64,000 nt of DNA from Rhodobacteraceae bacterium UBA6213 (GTDB taxonomy: Bacteria > Pseudomonadota > Alphaproteobacteria > Rhodobacterales > Rhodobacteraceae). The position numbers were made by a program, and so were the translations under genes. Location: the NCBI GenBank assembly GCA_002421605.1, contig DISJ01000009.1:187130-251129 (forward strand). Reading direction: 5' to 3'. This document shows, in pieces, positions 60,474 through 64,000 of the stretch. The notes under the pieces are model-generated. The model ran no database searches and had not been told where the DNA came from. It worked only from the letters and a program-made list of their open reading frames with translations. The first letter of the stretch is position 1; each line of letters starts with the position of its first letter.

Positions 60474-62653
60474 TTGACCCCCAGACGCGTCAGCGCCGCC
60501 TGCGCGATTCCAGCCGCCGAGGGCAGCGTAGCGGCATAGGCCGGACCAGTGGCGATAAAGCTGTCTTCAGCCGTGATCCGCGTGGCGGTGCGCCCAGCCT
60601 CGGCAAAAAGCGTGATGATTTCTTCGGAAACGTTACCGCTTTTGCGGCATTCATCAACCACCAGAACCGCGCCGCAGCCCTCGGTCGCGGCCAGCAAAGC
60701 TTCGTGCGGCAGCGGCGAAAGCCACCGGGTGTCGATGATGCGCAGGTCTATACCCTTGGCGCGCAGCCCGGCCTCTGCCTGACGCGACAGGTAATAGCCA
60801 TTGCCATAGGTGACGATGGCCAGATCGCGCCCGCCGCCGTGCACGCCCACGTCGCCAAAAGAAATCCGCTCGTTTTGGGCGGGATAGAGACACATCCAGC
60901 CGCCATCTTTATCTGCGGCGAGGTCGCGCATCGGGTAAAGCGCGATGGGCTCAACAAACACCACCAGTCGCTGCTCTTCGCGTGCAAGGCGCACACATTC
61001 GCGCAACATTCGGGCAGCATCGGCACCGTTGGACGGCACGGCGACGATCAGGCCGGGAATATCGCGCAGCACGGCAAGGCTGTTGTCGTTATGAAAATGG
61101 CCGCCAAAACCCTTTTGATAGCCCAGCCCCGCGATGCGCAGCACCATCGGGTTGGTGTACTGCCCGTTCGAGAAAAATGGCAGCGTCGCGGCCTCGCCCC
61201 GTATCTGGTCTTCGGCGTTGTGCAGATAGGCCAGAAACTGAATCTCTGGCATCGGGATGAAGCCGTTATGCGCAAGGCCTAGGCCTAGGCCTAGGATGCT
61301 TTGTTCATCAAGCAGCGTGTCGATCACCCGGTCGGGGCCAAAGCGTGCTTGCAGCTTTTGGGTCACGCCATAGACGCCACCTTTGCGCCCCACGTCCTCA
61401 CCCATCAACACGATTTCGCCGTGTTCCAGCATAAGGTCGGTGAGCGCCCAGTTGATGAGCCGCGACATGATCTGCGGTTCGCTCATGGCCTTGAGGTCCG
61501 CACCAAAAGCCGCCTCGCGGGCTTGTGCGGTGGGGCCGTTGGTGGGTTTGCAGGCGCGGGCGGGCGGTACGATGCTGGACATCACCTCTGCCGCAGTCTT
61601 CAGGCGGGGGCGCGTGACCGCCTCGGCCGCAACGCGAGTGACCCGGTCTAGCGTGTCGGTGTAGATCGCCAGCGCCGCATCTGGCGAAAGCGCGCCAGCG
61701 GCATCAAGCAGACGGACCGAGTGCAACAGCGGATCGTTCGCCTCTTCCGCCTCGACCTCTTCGCGCGGCATATAGGTGGTGGGCATGTCAGCCCCCGCAT
61801 GGCCGTACAGGCGCACGGTGCGCAGATGCAGAAAGGCGGGCTTGCGGCGGCTGCGCACATAGTCTGCCGCCTCGCGCGCAACCGCGAATGTGTCGAACAG
61901 GTCCAGCGCGTCGGCGCTGAAGTATTTTACACCGGGGCGTTGTGCGTGACTGGCGGCGATCCAGCCCTTTGGGGTTTTGGTAGAAATGCCGATGCCATTG
62001 TCTTCACACACAAACAGCAGCGGCAACGGCACCGCCTGATACGAGGTCCAGGCGGCGGTGTTAAACGCCCCCTGCGCGGTGGAGTGGTTGGCCGAGGCAT
62101 CGCCAAAACTGCACATGACAATGGCGTCATCTGCCAGTGCGCGGTGTTCGGGCGGGCGGCGGCGCGCAAGGCCAAGGCTGTAGGCAGCGCCCACGGCCTT
62201 TGGCAGGTGGCTGGCAATGGTCGATGTTTGCGGCGGAATCGTTAGCTCTTTGGAGCCCAGCACCTTGTGCCGCCCGCCGGAAATTGGGTCGTCAGACGAC
62301 GTGGCGAAGGACAAAAGCATATCCCACGTCATCGTTTGCCCTGGCACCTGCGCGGCGCGGGCAATCTGAAAGGCCGCGTCGCGGTAGTGCAAAAAGGCCA
62401 TGTCAGTGGGGCGCAACGCATGTGCCACCGCCGCCATGCCCTCGTGCCCAGAAGAGCCGATGGTATAGAACCCCTGCCCCGCCTTTTGCATGGCGCGGCT
62501 GGTTCTATCCAGCGCGCGGCTGGTGCACTGCGCGCGGAAAAGCGCGACCGCTTCGGTGTTGCTCAGCCCCGGCGTGGGCGCCTTGCCCGCCGGAAAGTCC
62601 TGCGCCGCGACCCGGCGCAGGAAGTTCTCATGTACGATTTCGCTGCGTGGCAT
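60470..62653 (-). CDS. Fused 2-oxoacid dehydrogenase E1 alpha/beta (thiamine diphosphate)
   Basis: A 727-residue fusion of E1 alpha (about 1-340: IGSSGHEGMAAVAHAL, and the ThDP motif GDASANHSTAQGAF ending EDNGIGIS) and E1 beta (about 390-727: INWALTDLMLEHGEIVLMGEDVG, PEIQFLAYLHNAEDQIRGEAA, GFGGHFHNDNS, VVDECRKSGNVSEEI). Such enzymes decarboxylate branched-chain or similar 2-oxoacids and pass the acyl to lipoyl-E2. Between gcdH and lysine-type genes the likely substrate is 2-oxoadipate. No E2 or E3 is in the window. The ATG overlaps the gcdH stop by one base. Confidence 0.88.
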   Translation of the reverse strand: MPRSEIVHENFLRRVAAQDFPAGKAPTPGLSNTEAVALFRAQCTSRALDRTSRAMQKAGQGFYTIGSSGHEGMAAVAHALRPTDMAFLHYRDAAFQIARAAQVPGQTMTWDMLLSFATSSDDPISGGRHKVLGSKELTIPPQTSTIASHLPKAVGAAYSLGLARRRPPEHRALADDAIVMCSFGDASANHSTAQGAFNTAAWTSYQAVPLPLLFVCEDNGIGISTKTPKGWIAASHAQRPGVKYFSADALDLFDTFAVAREAADYVRSRRKPAFLHLRTVRLYGHAGADMPTTYMPREEVEAEEANDPLLHSVRLLDAAGALSPDAALAIYTDTLDRVTRVAAEAVTRPRLKTAAEVMSSIVPPARACKPTNGPTAQAREAAFGADLKAMSEPQIMSRLINWALTDLMLEHGEIVLMGEDVGRKGGVYGVTQKLQARFGPDRVIDTLLDEQSILGLGLGLAHNGFIPMPEIQFLAYLHNAEDQIRGEAATLPFFSNGQYTNPMVLRIAGLGYQKGFGGHFHNDNSLAVLRDIPGLIVAVPSNGADAARMLRECVRLAREEQRLVVFVEPIALYPMRDLAADKDGGWMCLYPAQNERISFGDVGVHGGGRDLAIVTYGNGYYLSRQAEAGLRAKGIDLRIIDTRWLSPLPHEALLAATEGCGAVLVVDECRKSGNVSEEIITLFAEAGRTATRITAEDSFIATGPAYAATLPSAAGIAQAALTRLGVK
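61275..61295. repeat. AGGCCT hexanucleotide tandem repeat (3.5 copies) in E1 gene
   Basis: Three and a half copies of AGGCCT run without error from 61275 to 61295. On the coding strand they give the dipeptide Gly-Leu repeated (ILGLGLGLAHNG), at the E1 beta site that usually reads ILGLA or similar. Gain or loss of a unit would stay in frame. Confidence 0.85.
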
Positions 62654-63858
62654 CAGAAAAAGGCCTGCATCCCGGTTATTGCGCGACCAAGGATCAGCGC
62701 ATGCACGTCATGCGTGCCCTCATAAGTGTTCACAGTTTCAAGGTTCACCATATGGCGCATCACCGGGAAAGCGTCGGAAATGCCGTTGCCGCCGTGCATG
62801 TCGCGTGCGGCGCGCGCAATATCGAGCGCTTTGCCGCAGTTATTGCGCTTGATCATCGAAATCATCTCGGGCGCGGCATTGGCCTCGTCCATCAGGCGGC
62901 CAACGCGCAGCGCGGCTTGCAGACCAAAGCTGATGTCGGTCAGCATGTTGGCAAGTTTCAGTTGGTAAATCTGGGTGTTGGCCAGCGGGCGATTGAATTG
63001 CTTGCGGTCAAGCCCGTATTGGCGGGCAGCGTGAAAGCAGGTTTCGGCCGCGCCCATCACGCCCCAGGCGATGCCATAGCGGGCGCGGTTGAGGCAACCG
63101 AAAGGGCCTTTCAGCCCTTCAACACCCGGCAGCAACGCATCTTCACCGACTTCGACGTTCTGCATGACGATCTCGCCGGTGATCGAAGCGCGCAGGCTGA
63201 GCTTGCCTTGGATTTTGGGCGCGCTAAGGCCCTTCATGCCCTTTTCCAGCACAAAGCCACGGATCTTGCCGCCATGTGCATCAGACTTTGCCCAGACCAC
63301 AAAAACATCAGCGATCGGGCTGTTCGAGATCCACATCTTGGCGCCGTTCAGCACATAACCGTCAGCGGTTTTCTTGGCCGTCGTTTTCATTCCAGCGGGG
63401 TCAGAGCCTGCGTCGGGCTCGGTTAGGCCAAAGCAACCGATATATTCGCCCGTTGCGAGTTTCGGGAGGTATTTCTTGCGCTGCGCTTCAGAGCCGTAGG
63501 CGTAGATCGGATACATCACAAGACTCGACTGCACCGACATCATGCTGCGATAGCCTGAATCCACGCGCTCAACCTCGCGCGCGACAAGGCCGTAGGCAAC
63601 GTAGCCCGCGCCTAACCCGCCATATTCTTCCGGCACGGTCACGCCTAGCAGACCCATTTCGCCCATTTCACTGAAAATCGCGGGGTCGGTGGATTCGTCG
63701 CGATAGGCTTGCGTCACACGTGGGGCTAGCTTTTCCTGAGCATAGGCGTGCGCTGCGTCGCGCAGCATCCGCTCTTCATCGGTCAGTTGCGCATCAAGGC
63801 GCAGGGCATCGGCCCAGTCGAAGCGGGAAAGGTCGGGGGCGTCTTTGGCTTTGAGCAT
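62653..63858 (-). CDS. gcdH: Glutaryl-CoA dehydrogenase
   Basis: A 401-residue acyl-CoA dehydrogenase of the glutaryl-CoA type, which oxidises and decarboxylates glutaryl-CoA to crotonyl-CoA. The FAD-binding CFGLTEPDAGSDPAGM, the MWISNSPIADVFVVWAKSD stretch, RYGIAWGVMGAAETCFHAA, YGLDRKQFNRPLA and the catalytic Glu in TYEGTHDVHALILG are GCDH-specific features. GAGG lies before the ATG at 63858. It follows the aminotransferase stop by 8 bp and overlaps the E1 start by one base. Confidence 0.96.
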   Translation of the reverse strand: MLKAKDAPDLSRFDWADALRLDAQLTDEERMLRDAAHAYAQEKLAPRVTQAYRDESTDPAIFSEMGEMGLLGVTVPEEYGGLGAGYVAYGLVAREVERVDSGYRSMMSVQSSLVMYPIYAYGSEAQRKKYLPKLATGEYIGCFGLTEPDAGSDPAGMKTTAKKTADGYVLNGAKMWISNSPIADVFVVWAKSDAHGGKIRGFVLEKGMKGLSAPKIQGKLSLRASITGEIVMQNVEVGEDALLPGVEGLKGPFGCLNRARYGIAWGVMGAAETCFHAARQYGLDRKQFNRPLANTQIYQLKLANMLTDISFGLQAALRVGRLMDEANAAPEMISMIKRNNCGKALDIARAARDMHGGNGISDAFPVMRHMVNLETVNTYEGTHDVHALILGRAITGMQAFF

Positions 63859-63866
63859 TGGATTCC

Positions 63867-64000
63867 TCAGGTAAGCGAGGCGCAATAGCGCGCGATGGCG
63901 GCAGAGGCGCGGGTGAGCGAGGCTTCATCATAGGCATAGGACAGACGAAAGTATCCCGGCAACCCGAAAGCTCGGCCGGGCACTACCGCGACACCCTCTT
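63867..64000 (-). CDS. Class I/II aminotransferase, C-terminal 43 residues only
   Basis: The end of a gene running in from beyond the right edge. On the minus strand the frame reads EGVAVVPGRAFGLPGYFRLS then YAYDEASLTRASAAIARY and stops at TGA (63869-63867). This is the C-terminus of PLP aminotransferases of the aspartate aminotransferase fold, where the Arg in GYFRLSYA binds the substrate alpha-carboxylate. Its position just ahead of gcdH suggests a 2-aminoadipate or general amino-acid aminotransferase for the same pathway. The PLP lysine is outside the window. Confidence 0.85.
   Translation of the reverse strand, partial: EGVAVVPGRAFGLPGYFRLSYAYDEASLTRASAAIARYCASLT

Noticed and set aside
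61270..61300. Repeat suggesting a CRISPR or minisatellite
   Set aside because: Only 21 nt, inside a coding frame and with no spacers; reported as a simple hexamer repeat.

Overview
The window looks like a piece of chromosome from a Rhodobacteraceae-type alphaproteobacterium. It is GC-rich and densely coded, with many 1-4 nt stop/start overlaps. It carries the redox regulators regB/senC/regA with an hvrA-like H-NS gene and ahcY nearby, the tsaE-addB-addA-trxA block, hslV/hslU, and the Smr/Tim44/fxsA/secB block. All of these arrangements are known from that family. The exact genus cannot be read from the sequence. I see no insertion sequences, prophage genes, CRISPR arrays or rRNA, and no gene-free stretch longer than about 250 bases.

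Layout. 1-8.1 kb: the first codons of mtaB, dapF, tRNA-Lys(UUU), pmbA/tldE, a DUF2125 exported protein, a short crotonase, a DUF2853 protein, an exported protein with two cysteine repeats, and ahcY. 8.2-13.1 kb: an HD hydrolase, a 29-codon small ORF with a perfect Shine-Dalgarno, a GcvA-like LysR regulator, hvrA, regA, senC and divergent regB. 13.1-22.6 kb: a PAS protein without a kinase core, a small hypothetical, then tsaE-addB-addA-trxA ending at a clear terminator. 22.6-30.7 kb: a capsule-synthesis-like protein, hslV, a polytopic membrane protein, hslU, a lipoprotein hydrolase, smr, tim44-like, fxsA, secB and idi.

30.7-38.4 kb: a tripartite tricarboxylate transporter (tctCBA) in one operon with an AtuA-type protein and a DUF4387 protein. 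It is divergent from a TctDE-type two-component system that overlaps an orphan periplasmic binding protein. 38.5-44.6 kb: tamA-tamB and a BrkB/YihY membrane protein. 44.7-48.6 kb: an aldo/keto reductase coupled to a di-haem MauG/CcpA-like protein, facing a VCBS/ASPIC (CRTAC1-like) exported protein that is coupled to the ROK repressor gene.

48.6-56.9 kb is a complete D-xylose module: ROK-type XylR divergent from xylF-xylH-xylG-xylB-xylA, followed by a BadF-type kinase. An inverted repeat of TTAGTT/AACTAA type lies at the xylR start, and a matching half-site overlaps the presumed xylF -35 box.

56.9-64.0 kb (minus strand, running off the right end) is a tightly coupled operon: aminotransferase (C-terminus only), glutaryl-CoA dehydrogenase, a fused E1 alpha/beta 2-oxoacid dehydrogenase, a FabD-like acyltransferase, an ALDH7-like semialdehyde dehydrogenase and a saccharopine-dehydrogenase-family protein. 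Read as a pathway, it fits lysine breakdown through saccharopine, 2-aminoadipate and 2-oxoadipate to glutaryl-CoA and crotonyl-CoA. The FabD-like protein has no step in the textbook route and is the most interesting unexplained element here.
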